From Spirosoma sp. KCTC 42546 (lineage in GTDB: Bacteria; Bacteroidota; Bacteroidia; Cytophagales; Spirosomataceae), in the NCBI RefSeq assembly GCF_006965485.1, contig NZ_CP041360.1, positions 7,420,501 to 7,484,500 on the forward strand: a DNA stretch of 64,000 nucleotides, given 5' to 3'. Positions 42,565 through 51,408 of this stretch are shown here, piece by piece (the stretch's first letter is position 1; each line of letters begins with the position of its first letter). The notes below the pieces were generated by a model. It did not search any database and had not been told where the DNA came from. It was given only the letters and a program-made list of their open reading frames with translations. The translations under genes and the position numbers were made by a program.

Positions 42565-42917
42565 ATGACCTCACCGCTACAACAGGATTTAAACGATCTG
42601 GCTATCCTGCTCGAACGGGCTAAAACCGAAAGTTTAGCCCATCTCAATGCCCTCGATACGCTCCCGACAAGTACAACCTATACAGTCGGCAGGAAACCAA
42701 TTAGCAAATGAGGGAATGGGCGCTATTCAGGTAATGGATCTGTTCAATGACTGATTGCGGCAACTTATTGTGGCTTCATCGCGCCTACTACCTATCGAGT
42801 ATTCGGGCCGCCTTCGTAAACTGGCGCACAACCGATGCTGACCTTGCCACCATTTTCTCAAAAACTAGTTTACATTCAATACGCGAGGTTTTGAGAAACC
42901 TCACTTGTCAGTTATAA
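42565..42917 (+). pseudogene. Broken pyridoxal-5'-phosphate-dependent decarboxylase gene
   Basis: Three blocks in different frames match parts of the family. Block one (42565-42711) begins MTSPLQQDLNDLAILLERAK and includes ALDTLPTS, a typical N-terminus, then hits TGA. Block two (from 42701, another frame) reads LANEGMGAIQVMDLFND, a stop, then LRQLIVASSR, matching the region before the GPRYWGFVTGG motif. Block three (42789-42917) reads IRAAFVNWRTTDADLATIF, the typical C-terminal end. The catalytic middle of several hundred residues, including the PLP lysine, is gone. The gene is dead by deletion and frameshift. Confidence 0.7.
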
Positions 42918-42941
42918 GTAACTGACAACACACTCAACTAA

Positions 42942-44297
42942 TTAGTCCGGTAAGCCTGCTTCCTGAAGTTTTCGATATAAAGTCGTCAGACCAATATCCA
43001 ACAAGCGGGCGGCTTCTGCTTTATTACCGTTTGTATGGCGTAGCACCCGTCGAATATGTTGCTGTTCAACGGTGGCCAGGTCCATAGCGGCTGGGTTAGC
43101 GGGAAATAAGCCATCCTGCATATCGTAGGGTAATAAATCGGGGGTAAGTTCGGTTGAACCATCGTCATGGGTATCGGCCAGGATAACCGCCCGCTCAATG
43201 ACGTTCTTCAACTCGCGAATATTGCCTTTCCAGGCGTGTTGCTGGAGTTTTTGCACAAAGGCTGGACTAAGCTGAATAGCCCGTTTACCCACCTTAACGG
43301 CCTCCTGTTGCGCAAACTGACCAGCTAATGTCGGAATGTCGTCGCGTCGGTCGCGGAGGGGTGGCAGCTCAATACTGAATACCGACAATCGGTAATAGAG
43401 GTCTAGGCGAAAGTGGTTTTCAGTTGCCGCCTGTTCCAGGCTTCGATTGGTGGCAGCAATGACCCGAACATCGGTTTTGGTTGGCTTGGTGTCACCCACA
43501 CGCAGGAACTCGTGGGTTTCGAGTACCCGTAGTAGTTTAGCCTGCAAGTCGAGCGGCATTTCGCCGATCTCGTCTAAGAAAATCGTGCCTTTATCCGCTT
43601 CGGAAAAGAGTCCTTTTTGATCACGACTGGCCCCGGTAAAGGCCCCGGCCCGATGGCCGAAGAGTTCACTTTCGAGAATGTCTTTACCCAGAGCCCCGCA
43701 GTTGATGGCCACAAACGGTCCCGTTCGGCGCGGACTAGCCTGATGAATAGCCTGAGCAAATACTTCTTTGCCGGTGCCTGTTTCGCCCGTGAGGAGCACA
43801 GTAGTATCCGTAACGGCCACTTTTCGAGCCAGTTCGATTGCGTGCTGTATTGATTTCGAGTAGCCAATTATACTATCGAAGCCGTAGCGCTGCCCTACCC
43901 GTTGTTCCAGTTGCCTAATTCGGAATTGCAGCGAGGCTTTCTCAACGGCCCGGCTCACTAGTGGGATAATCCGGTCATTGTCATCACCCTTTGTAATGTA
44001 GTCGAACGCGCCGTTTTTGATAGCTGTCACCCCATCCGAGATAGTACCGTAGGCGGTTAGTACAATGATTTCGGTAGCTGGGTAAAGTTGCTTAATCTGA
44101 GCCGACAACTCAATACCATTTTTGTCCGGCAATTTCACATCACTGATTACCAGATGAATATCATCCCGTTCGAGGATTTTCAGGCCAGCGCGGGCGTTTT
44201 CGGCTTCCAGCACCGTGTAGCCCTCCAGTTGCAGGATACGAGCCAGAAGCTGACGTAACCGCGACTCGTCGTCGATAATGAGAATAGTAGCAGCCAA
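42942..44297 (-). CDS. Sigma-54-dependent NtrC-family response regulator
   Basis: The 451-residue protein has a receiver (1-120; Asp53 in ISDVKLPDKNG), an AAA+ domain (about 140-375) with Walker A GETGTGKE (171-178), the sigma-54-contact loop GAFTGA (218-223) and Walker B TIFLDEIGE, and a C-terminal Fis-type helix-turn-helix (GNKAEAARLLDIGLTTLYRKLQ). It binds enhancer dyads and drives open-complex formation by sigma-54 polymerase. No sensor kinase gene adjoins it. It starts 43 bp after the Gfo/Idh gene at 44341, so it may be the tail of that cluster. It is a candidate for binding the tandem dyads at 31254 and 34990. Confidence 0.95.
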   Translation of the reverse strand: MAATILIIDDESRLRQLLARILQLEGYTVLEAENARAGLKILERDDIHLVISDVKLPDKNGIELSAQIKQLYPATEIIVLTAYGTISDGVTAIKNGAFDYITKGDDNDRIIPLVSRAVEKASLQFRIRQLEQRVGQRYGFDSIIGYSKSIQHAIELARKVAVTDTTVLLTGETGTGKEVFAQAIHQASPRRTGPFVAINCGALGKDILESELFGHRAGAFTGASRDQKGLFSEADKGTIFLDEIGEMPLDLQAKLLRVLETHEFLRVGDTKPTKTDVRVIAATNRSLEQAATENHFRLDLYYRLSVFSIELPPLRDRRDDIPTLAGQFAQQEAVKVGKRAIQLSPAFVQKLQQHAWKGNIRELKNVIERAVILADTHDDGSTELTPDLLPYDMQDGLFPANPAAMDLATVEQQHIRRVLRHTNGNKAEAARLLDIGLTTLYRKLQEAGLPD

Positions 44298-44340
44298 TGT
44301 TTTTTAGGTCTGGCGCGATGCCAGACCCAAATCTACCACC

Positions 44341-45513
44341 TCATTTCGTAAGATGAATCATTTGCGCCTGTTTCTGCGCTTTTAACGCCAACTCCGTAGC
44401 CAGGAAGCAGTGTTCCTGCGTCATGGCGGTCTCAGTACGGTTCAGTATATCATTGACCAGTTGTTCGCCGTACGGTAACACGACCTGGGTACTATCAATA
44501 TAGCGAGTTTCTTTCTTGTCAGTGATAAACAGGTGATTACCGCCCTCACGTCCGGCCGGATCAATGTTCTTTCTGATTTCGATAAACCCTTCTGTGCCGA
44601 GAATCGTCAGTCGTCCATCACCCCAACTTTTCAGTCCATCAGGCGTAAACCAGTCAACCCGAATATAGCCCATACCGCCATCACCGCGTAACATTACATC
44701 CCCAAAATCCTCAAAATTAGGATATTGGGGAAAGTGAACATTGCCAACCTGTGAAGCAACAACATCGGCTTTTTTTGAGCCTGTAAAGAATAAAAACTGA
44801 TCGAACTGGTGCGAACCGATATCGCAGATGATACCCCCAAATTCCTTTTTTTCGAAGAACCAGGGTGGGCGGGATGCAGGCGTCATGCGGTGTGGTCCTA
44901 AACCAATGGTCTGAATAACATTGCCAATTGCCCCGGCTTTCACCAATTCACCTGCTTTTACAGTGGCTTTATTTTCAAAGCGCTCACTGTACATGATCGA
45001 ATAGATACGTTTGGTTTCTTTCTGAACCTTACGCACTTCGGCCAGTTGTTCGAGGGTGGTGATACCCGGTTTATCAGACATATAATCCTTACCGGCCTTC
45101 ATGACCCGAATGCCCAGTGGAGCACGATCAACGGGAATACCAGCACTCAGAACAAGCTGAATTGACTTATCATCAAGAATTTCGGCTTCACTTTTCGCTG
45201 CCTTTGCCTGCGGATAGCGTTTGGCAAAGTCGGCCATTAAATCCGGCTCTTTAGCATAATAGGAAACGAATTCGCCCCCACCCCGCGTAACCGCGCCAAC
45301 CTGACTATTGATATGCCCGTGGTTCATGCCAATAACAGCAAATCGAATCCGGGCTGCGGCAGGTTTCGAATCACTTCCCAGCGACGCTGACCGTACAATA
45401 GCGGGTGCCCCCAGAACAGGTTCGGGCAGCGATGGCAGTACGACTAAACCAGCGGCAGTGGCAATGGTTTCTTTAATGAAATTGCGCCGATTGGCAGATT
45501 GTGGTGAGTTCAT
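44341..45513 (-). CDS. Gfo/Idh/MocA-family oxidoreductase with Tat signal
   Basis: The 390-residue protein has a Tat-type signal (NRRNFIKETIATAAGLVVLP), so it folds in the cytoplasm, probably with bound NAD(P), before export. After it come the Rossmann region (RIRFAVIGMNHGHINSQVG), the family lysine region (AGKDYMSDKPGITT) and the C-terminal domain with IICDIGSHQFDQFLFF, whose histidine corresponds to the conserved active-site region. Exported members act on sugars, for example oxidising glycosides at C3. It is one of three related genes on the minus strand at 44-48 kb. Confidence 0.9.
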   Translation of the reverse strand: MNSPQSANRRNFIKETIATAAGLVVLPSLPEPVLGAPAIVRSASLGSDSKPAAARIRFAVIGMNHGHINSQVGAVTRGGGEFVSYYAKEPDLMADFAKRYPQAKAAKSEAEILDDKSIQLVLSAGIPVDRAPLGIRVMKAGKDYMSDKPGITTLEQLAEVRKVQKETKRIYSIMYSERFENKATVKAGELVKAGAIGNVIQTIGLGPHRMTPASRPPWFFEKKEFGGIICDIGSHQFDQFLFFTGSKKADVVASQVGNVHFPQYPNFEDFGDVMLRGDGGMGYIRVDWFTPDGLKSWGDGRLTILGTEGFIEIRKNIDPAGREGGNHLFITDKKETRYIDSTQVVLPYGEQLVNDILNRTETAMTQEHCFLATELALKAQKQAQMIHLTK

Positions 45514-45588
45514 AAAATTAATGAGTGAAAGGGTGAAAGAGTGTTATTCGGCATTCCGATGGTTCGGCGCTCATTCACTCTTTCGCCA

Positions 45589-46962
45589 TTATTTTTTCTT
45601 CGCCAACTCCAGCGCCTGCGTAGTTGTGTAGTATTTGGCAATCATGTTCGGTACTTCCCAGGCAGGTAGGCTACCCGTTTTCAGGTATTCCAGGTATTTT
45701 TCGGCAACCCGACCAAAGTGGGCTTCGTGGCCTTCTTTGTATTTCTCTGGGATAATGACTTCCCAACCCGTGGTCGCTTTCTTAACTTCCACACCGGGAA
45801 ACTCTTTTTGAATGGCGGGCAAAACAGTTTTCAAGGCAGCATCCAAATCCTTGTTTCCAGCAACAGCCTCAATGTATAAGGTCGGTTTATATTTTTGGGC
45901 GGCTTCCTGGCGAATAATTAGGTTGGCTTTTGTGCCGCGCATGATCGAGTAGTGCGTATCGCCGGTTCCTTCGGGCGCTTTGTACGCCCAGATCACGGAC
46001 ACTTTAGCGTGCACACCTTTCAGTTCATAATTGATTTCGCCATTGCTGTATACTCGTAAAATGCTGTCTTTCACAACATCCTTTTTGAGGTAATCAGGAA
46101 AAGCAGCCTGTTTGGTAATCGCCTTGAACTGGCTTAGGGTCATATCGGTAGTCCAACGGCGGGCCGCGTTCAGCTTAATATCCTTCTGATAATCAATCGT
46201 TTGCTCAGGAAAGCATTCCCACTGCACCAGATCGACCAGGTGAGTGGTCACGTCTACGATTCCTTCGCCCTGCTGCGCTACGTCCATAAACCAGGCCGGA
46301 CGAGTTAGGATACTACCCGACACGTTTTTATAAAAATGGTGAACGCTTTCTTTGGTTACTGCCGGGTTCTCAGGCGTGCCCTTTTCCAACGTACCGAACA
46401 CCTCGGCTTGCTGTGAAAACGCCCGCTGTAACTGAGTCGTGATCTCGTAGCGCTCTGTCATAATGTCGTAGAGCAGCACTTTATTTTTCTCGGCGGTCGC
46501 AAATGACTCCTTCAGTTGATCGAAGTTCGACGCGCTGATCACCATCGGTTTATCGGCCAGCACATTGAAGCCAGCGCCAACCGTTTTCTGAATGTAATCC
46601 GTTTTCAGGCGGTTGTTACCGGCCATAACAACTACGTTTCCGGCTTTATCGGCAATCATCTTATCGAAAAAGTCGGGGCCTTTATAGACCTCTTCTTTCC
46701 AATGTGTCGGGTTTTCGGGTCGAGCGTTGTAGCCCTCAATTTTATCGAGATGTAACTGTAAATCCGGGCCATCGGGCGCGTAGACATGCACGACGGAATC
46801 TACACCATCGTACATGGTTTTCTGAACCAGCGCGGCATGAAAATGGCCGGGATCTAACGTAATCAGGCGGATGGCCGATTTATCAGCTTCATTCTTAGAG
46901 GTCTGGCAAGCGGTAATCAGCGAAGCCATAAGTAGGCAGCCAACGGTGGGGGATAACTTCAT
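45589..46962 (-). CDS. Gfo/Idh/MocA-like lipoprotein oxidoreductase
   Basis: The 457-residue protein has a lipoprotein signal (LLMASLITACQ, Cys19), so it is anchored at a membrane facing the periplasm. A Rossmann-like domain follows (IRLITLDPGHFHAALVQKTMYDGVD, VVVMAGNNRLKTDYIQKTV, FNVLADKPMVI, carrying the DKP version of the lysine motif), and the C-terminal part (about 160-455) has VDVTTHLVDLVQWECFPEQTI. The GxGxxG loop is replaced by DPGHFHA, so cofactor binding may differ from the classical form. It lies between two Tat-exported Gfo/Idh genes, suggesting a shared periplasmic sugar pathway. Confidence 0.87.
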   Translation of the reverse strand: MKLSPTVGCLLMASLITACQTSKNEADKSAIRLITLDPGHFHAALVQKTMYDGVDSVVHVYAPDGPDLQLHLDKIEGYNARPENPTHWKEEVYKGPDFFDKMIADKAGNVVVMAGNNRLKTDYIQKTVGAGFNVLADKPMVISASNFDQLKESFATAEKNKVLLYDIMTERYEITTQLQRAFSQQAEVFGTLEKGTPENPAVTKESVHHFYKNVSGSILTRPAWFMDVAQQGEGIVDVTTHLVDLVQWECFPEQTIDYQKDIKLNAARRWTTDMTLSQFKAITKQAAFPDYLKKDVVKDSILRVYSNGEINYELKGVHAKVSVIWAYKAPEGTGDTHYSIMRGTKANLIIRQEAAQKYKPTLYIEAVAGNKDLDAALKTVLPAIQKEFPGVEVKKATTGWEVIIPEKYKEGHEAHFGRVAEKYLEYLKTGSLPAWEVPNMIAKYYTTTQALELAKKK

Positions 46963-46983
46963 TCTTTAGGTTTTATTCGTTTG

Positions 46984-47033
46984 GAGTTTGAGGTTTGAAG
47001 TTAGCCTATTCGTCAACGTCAAACCTCAAACTC
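46984..47033. terminator. Inverted repeat between two Gfo/Idh genes
   Basis: Fifteen-base perfect arms (GAGTTTGAGGTTTGA, 46984-46998, and 47019-47033) enclose 20 bases. It probably reduces read-through from the upstream minus-strand gene at 47057 into the lipoprotein gene. A weaker 9-bp pair (45535-45543/45576-45584) sits in the next gap of the cluster. Confidence 0.55.
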
Positions 47034-47056
47034 TAAACCCCAAACTAGTTAATTTT

Positions 47057-48490
47057 TTATTTAGCTGAGGCCATCATTTTAATGGCATAGGGCGCGCGTT
47101 GTGGACGCGACAGGAGTTTATTGGCTTCGGGATCGTTTTTAAACTGCTCCTTTTTAGGGTCCCAATAGAGTTTGCGCGGGGCCGACCCTCGGTTTAGTTT
47201 CATGGCCGCGTGATGCAACAAACAAGCCGAACAGGAACGGTGGCCGACTTCGGCAGGTGCAATCGGCTCTTTCCGGCTCACGATGCTTTCTAACCAGTTT
47301 CCGTGATGCTCCTTACTGACTGTTAAATGAACTTCGTTTGGGCCAATAACAGACGTAAGGATTTTAGGGTCGCTGGCGTCGAGTTTTTTGGCGGCATTTT
47401 GCTTGGCAATCGGGTCGCTGGCCGTGACTGCCGCGTCACCCCGCGATACAAAGATCCAGCCTTCCGTGCCTTCAAACCGAATGCCGTTGGCTATTTCATT
47501 TGTCACGATCATGTGCACTCCATTTTCGTACATGGCTTCGGTACGGAAAATACCGTGCACATCCCACAGACCACTCTTCGGAAATTCGGCTTTACCCCAG
47601 ATTTCGACAGGCCCGGTATATTCGGTATTCATGGCCCAGTGGGCTGAGTCGACGTGGTGAGCGCCCCAGCCGGTAATCATACCCGCGCCAAACTGTTCGC
47701 AACGCAACCAGCCCGGACGATCGTAACCAACCTGCGGGTGCACGCGCTTTTCGGTGTAATATACCTCAGGCGTTGTCCCGAGCCACATATCATAATTCAG
47801 ATTCTTTGGAACGGGCATTTGCGGCTCTTCATCGCCCGATGGGTCGCCGGGGAGACCAACGTAGACCGTTTTTAATTGCCCAATCCGGCCATTACGCACC
47901 AGTTCAGCCGCATAGCGGAACTGCTCCGACGACCGTTGTTGGCTGCCCACCTGCACAATCCGGCCCGATTGCTTGACGGCATCGGCCATCATACGTCCTT
48001 CGGCAATGGTGAGCGAGGCTGGTTTTTGCATATATACGTCCTTCTTCGCGCGCACCGCATCGACCACGATAGGCGCATGCCAGTGGTCGGGCGTACTAAC
48101 GATGACGGCGTCAATATCTTTGTTCAGCAGTAACTCGCGATAGTCGGTGTAGACCTTCACGCCATCGTAGCTATCCTTGCCGGTTTTCTTGGCATAGACG
48201 CCATTAACCAGTTGTTTGGCTTCATCGGCCCGCTTGCTGTCCAGATCACAAACGGCCATGATAAGGGCATTATCGTACTGCCAAACGCCCGGCATATCGT
48301 GTCCACGGGAGATGCGCCCCGTACCGATTGCGGCTACGTTGATTCGGTTACTGGGGGCGTTTTTACCAAATACGGAGGCTGGTACAATAGTGGGGAACCC
48401 ACTGATGATTGTGGACGACGCTAACGTGCCTTTTGCCGCCAGATCAATAAATTTTCTCCGGGAAAGGGCTGATTTTTTTTCAGTTGACAT
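47057..48490 (-). CDS. Gfo/Idh/MocA-family oxidoreductase with Tat signal
   Basis: The 477-residue protein has a Tat signal (LSRRKFIDLAAKGTLASSTI), the Rossmann motif NVAAIGTGRISRGHDMPGV, the lysine motif KDVYMQKPASLTIAEG, and the C-terminal domain with GAGMITGWGAHHVDSAHWAMNTEYTGPVEIWG, a signature of the secreted sugar-oxidoreductase group common in Bacteroidota and Planctomycetota. I chose ATG 48490; a TTG three codons upstream is less likely. It is the first gene of the three-gene Gfo/Idh series. Likely role: oxidation or reduction of sugars or glycosides in the periplasm; the substrate is unknown. Confidence 0.92.
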   Translation of the reverse strand: MSTEKKSALSRRKFIDLAAKGTLASSTIISGFPTIVPASVFGKNAPSNRINVAAIGTGRISRGHDMPGVWQYDNALIMAVCDLDSKRADEAKQLVNGVYAKKTGKDSYDGVKVYTDYRELLLNKDIDAVIVSTPDHWHAPIVVDAVRAKKDVYMQKPASLTIAEGRMMADAVKQSGRIVQVGSQQRSSEQFRYAAELVRNGRIGQLKTVYVGLPGDPSGDEEPQMPVPKNLNYDMWLGTTPEVYYTEKRVHPQVGYDRPGWLRCEQFGAGMITGWGAHHVDSAHWAMNTEYTGPVEIWGKAEFPKSGLWDVHGIFRTEAMYENGVHMIVTNEIANGIRFEGTEGWIFVSRGDAAVTASDPIAKQNAAKKLDASDPKILTSVIGPNEVHLTVSKEHHGNWLESIVSRKEPIAPAEVGHRSCSACLLHHAAMKLNRGSAPRKLYWDPKKEQFKNDPEANKLLSRPQRAPYAIKMMASAK

Positions 48491-48737
48491 AATCGGCAAG
48501 ATTCAGAGACGATTCATAGTATACAGAAGGGTCGAGGTAGTGATTTTTACTATTTTTTTATTCGCAAGCCTGCCAATTCAGTAAATAGTATATCCCTTTC
48601 CCCTGTAACCAGCCATCTCTCCCAGCGTCTCATACAAATAGCTGACTAACTGGCAAGTCTAACGCTTGTTCCTGAAAGTTACCGCTGAATTTCCCGTTCT
48701 TTACCACCTGATTACGAACTACTTGTTTCTTGTACCT

Positions 48738-50084
48738 ATGCGTCAACACTACGTAATTTTCCTCTTACTGGCCGGGCTTACGTCTGCCTGCACGTTTGGC
48801 TCTTATCCATCCGGTTATCCGTCGAGCGGTGGCCAGCAATACCCATCAAGCGGTCAACAATCACCGGATGATACCTACCCCAACTCGGGCAGTCAACCGG
48901 GAACAGGCCGCCCTGCCGATCCTGGGGTAGCGGTGAACAGCATTCGGTTGACGAAAGATTATACGATTCTGAATTTGACCTATACTGAGCGTGGTCAGCC
49001 GAAATATGGCCAAAATCGCAGGCTAATACCTACCGGTTATATCTCATTTGATCCTGCAGGTCAATTAGTGAGTGCTAATGGAGCACGTAAATTTGGCTTC
49101 CTTAAAGTTGAGGGAATTCCAGAAAAACCAAAGCAACGCAATACGTTTTCTGGCGACCAAGTCACATTTACCCTTTATTTCGAGCGGCTGGATAAAGGTT
49201 TAGAAAATTTTGATCTGTTCGAGTGTAATGATTATGATCAGATTGTTTGCTGGAATATCTACAACCTCTACGTCAATAACCCCGCCGATCCCGTAGTTTA
49301 CAATCCCCCAACGGCACCAGCACCAACGCCCGTCCCCAACTTACCCAAAAAGAAAACGAACCTGCCACCCGCTCCGTCGGGTGAATCGGGTGGTGAGATG
49401 GAAACGCCCCGAACGGATGTTCCTAAGACGAAACCCGTGCCCGCTCCAGCTCCCGTACTTACGCTCGTGAATGTATCGGGCGTAGTCAGTGATGCGAAAA
49501 ACAAACGACCCGTTACGGCCACGATCGACTATCAGCTATCGTCAAGTAAGCAAATGTTGGACTCGGTGCAGAGCTTTGCGTCGACGGGAGCCTATCGAAT
49601 GAGTTTACAAAAGGGGCAAGTGTATACTTATATCGCGTCGGCACGGGGATACCAATCAACCAGTGGCGTTTTGGATTTGAGCAAAGTAGCTGGTGGACAG
49701 AAACTAACCCGCGATATTTCTCTAACACCCCTGGCCGTGGGCGATAAGGTGACACTCAAGAATATCTATTTCGAAATGTCGAAATCAGACTTGTTATCGG
49801 CTTCTTTTGCTGAGCTAGACAAACTAGTATCCATGATGCAGGATAACCCAAATATGAGTATCCGACTCGAAGGCCATACCGACATCATCGGCGATCACGA
49901 CAAAAATCTACAACTCTCCCGCGACCGCGTCATTGCCTGCCAACGCTATCTGGTTCAGAAGGGAATCGACATCGACCGAATTCAGACGGTTGGTTACGGC
50001 GACACGCGGCCTATTCTGACCAAAGGCACCGACGAAGAACGTAAGGTGAACCGCCGGGTGGAGTTTGTGATTCTGACGATTTGA
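48738..50084 (+). CDS. OmpA-family lipoprotein
   Basis: The 448-residue protein has a lipobox (LLLAGLTSACTFG, Cys18), a low-complexity linker rich in Ser, Gly, Pro and Gln (about 22-60), a middle beta domain, a Pro/Ala-rich linker (about 195-245), a carboxypeptidase regulatory-like domain (VVSDAKNKRPVTATIDYQL) and a C-terminal OmpA peptidoglycan-binding domain (about 340-448, with LKNIYFEMSKSDL, RLEGHTDIIGDHDKNLQLSRDRV and VNRRVEF). It likely ties the outer membrane to the wall. I chose ATG 48738 because it gives the lipoprotein signal; the frame opens at 48666. Its TGA overlaps the next ATG (TGATG). Confidence 0.9.
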   Translation: MRQHYVIFLLLAGLTSACTFGSYPSGYPSSGGQQYPSSGQQSPDDTYPNSGSQPGTGRPADPGVAVNSIRLTKDYTILNLTYTERGQPKYGQNRRLIPTGYISFDPAGQLVSANGARKFGFLKVEGIPEKPKQRNTFSGDQVTFTLYFERLDKGLENFDLFECNDYDQIVCWNIYNLYVNNPADPVVYNPPTAPAPTPVPNLPKKKTNLPPAPSGESGGEMETPRTDVPKTKPVPAPAPVLTLVNVSGVVSDAKNKRPVTATIDYQLSSSKQMLDSVQSFASTGAYRMSLQKGQVYTYIASARGYQSTSGVLDLSKVAGGQKLTRDISLTPLAVGDKVTLKNIYFEMSKSDLLSASFAELDKLVSMMQDNPNMSIRLEGHTDIIGDHDKNLQLSRDRVIACQRYLVQKGIDIDRIQTVGYGDTRPILTKGTDEERKVNRRVEFVILTI

Positions 50085-51229
50085 TGGCAACAACACCCGA
50101 CAACCCACACGACAGGTTTTTTAAAGAGACATTTTCTCAGCCTGAAATTCTGATCGACTTTTTAAACGCGTTTGCACCAGAGGCTGTCCGGGAACGTATC
50201 GACTACACTACATTGACCCGTGAAGTGGATACGTTTACCGATGAACAACTAGCGGAACATTTCGCTGATCTTGTTTTTTCGGTGCAGTATGCTGGCCACC
50301 CTATCCGGCTTGTTCTCTTGTTGGAACACAAAAGCTACACTGAGGAGTACCCACATTTTCAGATCAACCGGTATCTGCTCAACCTTTGGGAGAGTCAGAT
50401 CAAACAGAAACAACGGTTGACACCCGTTTTACCTGTTCTGGTCTATCATGGCAACCGACGGTGGAAAAAGCGCAGTGTGCCTGATTATTTCGCCCCCTTG
50501 CATGAAACACTCAACGCCTATCTGCCTGCGTTCGATTATCTATTGATCGATCTGTCGACACTCTCTGACGAACGACTCCCTACATTACAGTCAGATTACG
50601 CCCGACTTACGGCTATTCTATTGCAGAATAGTCGCCGGAAGCGCGAACTGACACGCATGCTGGATACCTTTGCCGATGTTGTCCGCCGATTAGTTGAAAC
50701 ACCGGCCGGGCAACGTTTCGTAGGTACTGGTTTTCTCTATTTATCATACACCGCCGACTTGACCAAAGTCGAACTATTCGGTATCTTTAGCCGTATTTCT
50801 TCAAAAACCGAATCTTCTACCATGACAGTCGCCGAAGAACTATTACAGGAAGGACGTCGCCAAGCTATGACAGCCGCTGAAGAACTATTACAGGAGGGAC
50901 GTCGCCAAACTATGACAGCCGCTGAAGAACTGGTACAGAAAGAGCGCCGACAAGCTATGACAGCCGCTGAAGAACTGGTACAGAAAGAGCGCCGACAAGC
51001 TATGACAGTTGCTGAAGAATTGATACAGAAAGAGCGCCGACAAGCTATGACAGTTGCCGAAGAACTGGTACAGAAAGAGCGTGAACAAAGTCGTCAGAGT
51101 AAGATCAAATTCATTAGGGCTATGTTGAATTTGAACCTCACGGCTGATACCATTGCCTCAGCGGCAGAGCTGCCCCTGGCCGAGGTAGAAACTATTATAG
51201 ATGAAATTAATCGTACTCAAGCTACATAG
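50084..51229 (+). CDS. Rpn-family recombination-promoting nuclease (PD-(D/E)XK)
   Basis: The 381-residue protein begins with the Rpn/transposase_31 N-terminus (NPHDRFFKETFSQPEILIDFLNAF) and the nuclease core, where FADLVFSVQYAG, LVLLLEHKSYTEEYPHFQINRYL and LTPVLPVLVYHG supply the Asp, the Glu-x-Lys pair and supporting strands. After about residue 245 comes a helical array of six 15-residue repeats (AMTAAEELVQKERRQ type) and a short C-terminal domain. Rpn proteins cut DNA and some act as phage-defence toxins. Its ATG overlaps the OmpA stop by one base, implying coupling to an unrelated gene. Every repeat begins with an in-frame ATG. Confidence 0.9.
   Translation: MATTPDNPHDRFFKETFSQPEILIDFLNAFAPEAVRERIDYTTLTREVDTFTDEQLAEHFADLVFSVQYAGHPIRLVLLLEHKSYTEEYPHFQINRYLLNLWESQIKQKQRLTPVLPVLVYHGNRRWKKRSVPDYFAPLHETLNAYLPAFDYLLIDLSTLSDERLPTLQSDYARLTAILLQNSRRKRELTRMLDTFADVVRRLVETPAGQRFVGTGFLYLSYTADLTKVELFGIFSRISSKTESSTMTVAEELLQEGRRQAMTAAEELLQEGRRQTMTAAEELVQKERRQAMTAAEELVQKERRQAMTVAEELIQKERRQAMTVAEELVQKEREQSRQSKIKFIRAMLNLNLTADTIASAAELPLAEVETIIDEINRTQAT
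50822..51091 (+). repeat. Six tandem 45-bp coding repeats in the Rpn gene
   Basis: Units start at 50822, 50867, 50912, 50957, 51002 and 51047, each with ATGACAG. The last four are nearly identical (one reads GTTGCTGAAG instead of GCCGCTGAAG). An AGGAGG sequence lies near 50894, about 12-14 bases before the third unit's ATG. The array is prone to slippage and could differ between strains. Confidence 0.92.
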
Positions 51230-51254
51230 GTTTGCGCTGGTTCATCCATGTGCC

Positions 51255-51282
51255 AAAGCGAACCACACCGGTTCGCTTTTTT
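51255..51282 (+). terminator. Terminator of the OmpA-Rpn unit
   Basis: AAAGCGAACC (51255-51264), loop ACACC and GGTTCGCTTT (51270-51279) with a T tail form a strong intrinsic terminator 25 bp after the Rpn stop. Confidence 0.9.
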
Positions 51283-51408
51283 GTTGCCGCTTAACAAGGC
51301 ACTACGAGACTAGGCTACCTATGCCGTCTATTTACCTATCTTTGCACTTATTTTTTAACCGCACAACGGTCTCCGGCTCTGACAGGAGACCATTCGTGCC
51401 TTTCGATT

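Noticed and set aside
50888..51088. Minus-strand frame with phenylalanine-rich repeats in the Rpn gene
   Set aside because: It is the complement of the 45-bp coding repeats and has no independent support.
51230..51408. Possible T-box or other riboswitch ahead of ileS
   Set aside because: Only the terminator of the preceding unit is visible; no specifier loop or antiterminator pair, and T-boxes are not usual in Bacteroidota.
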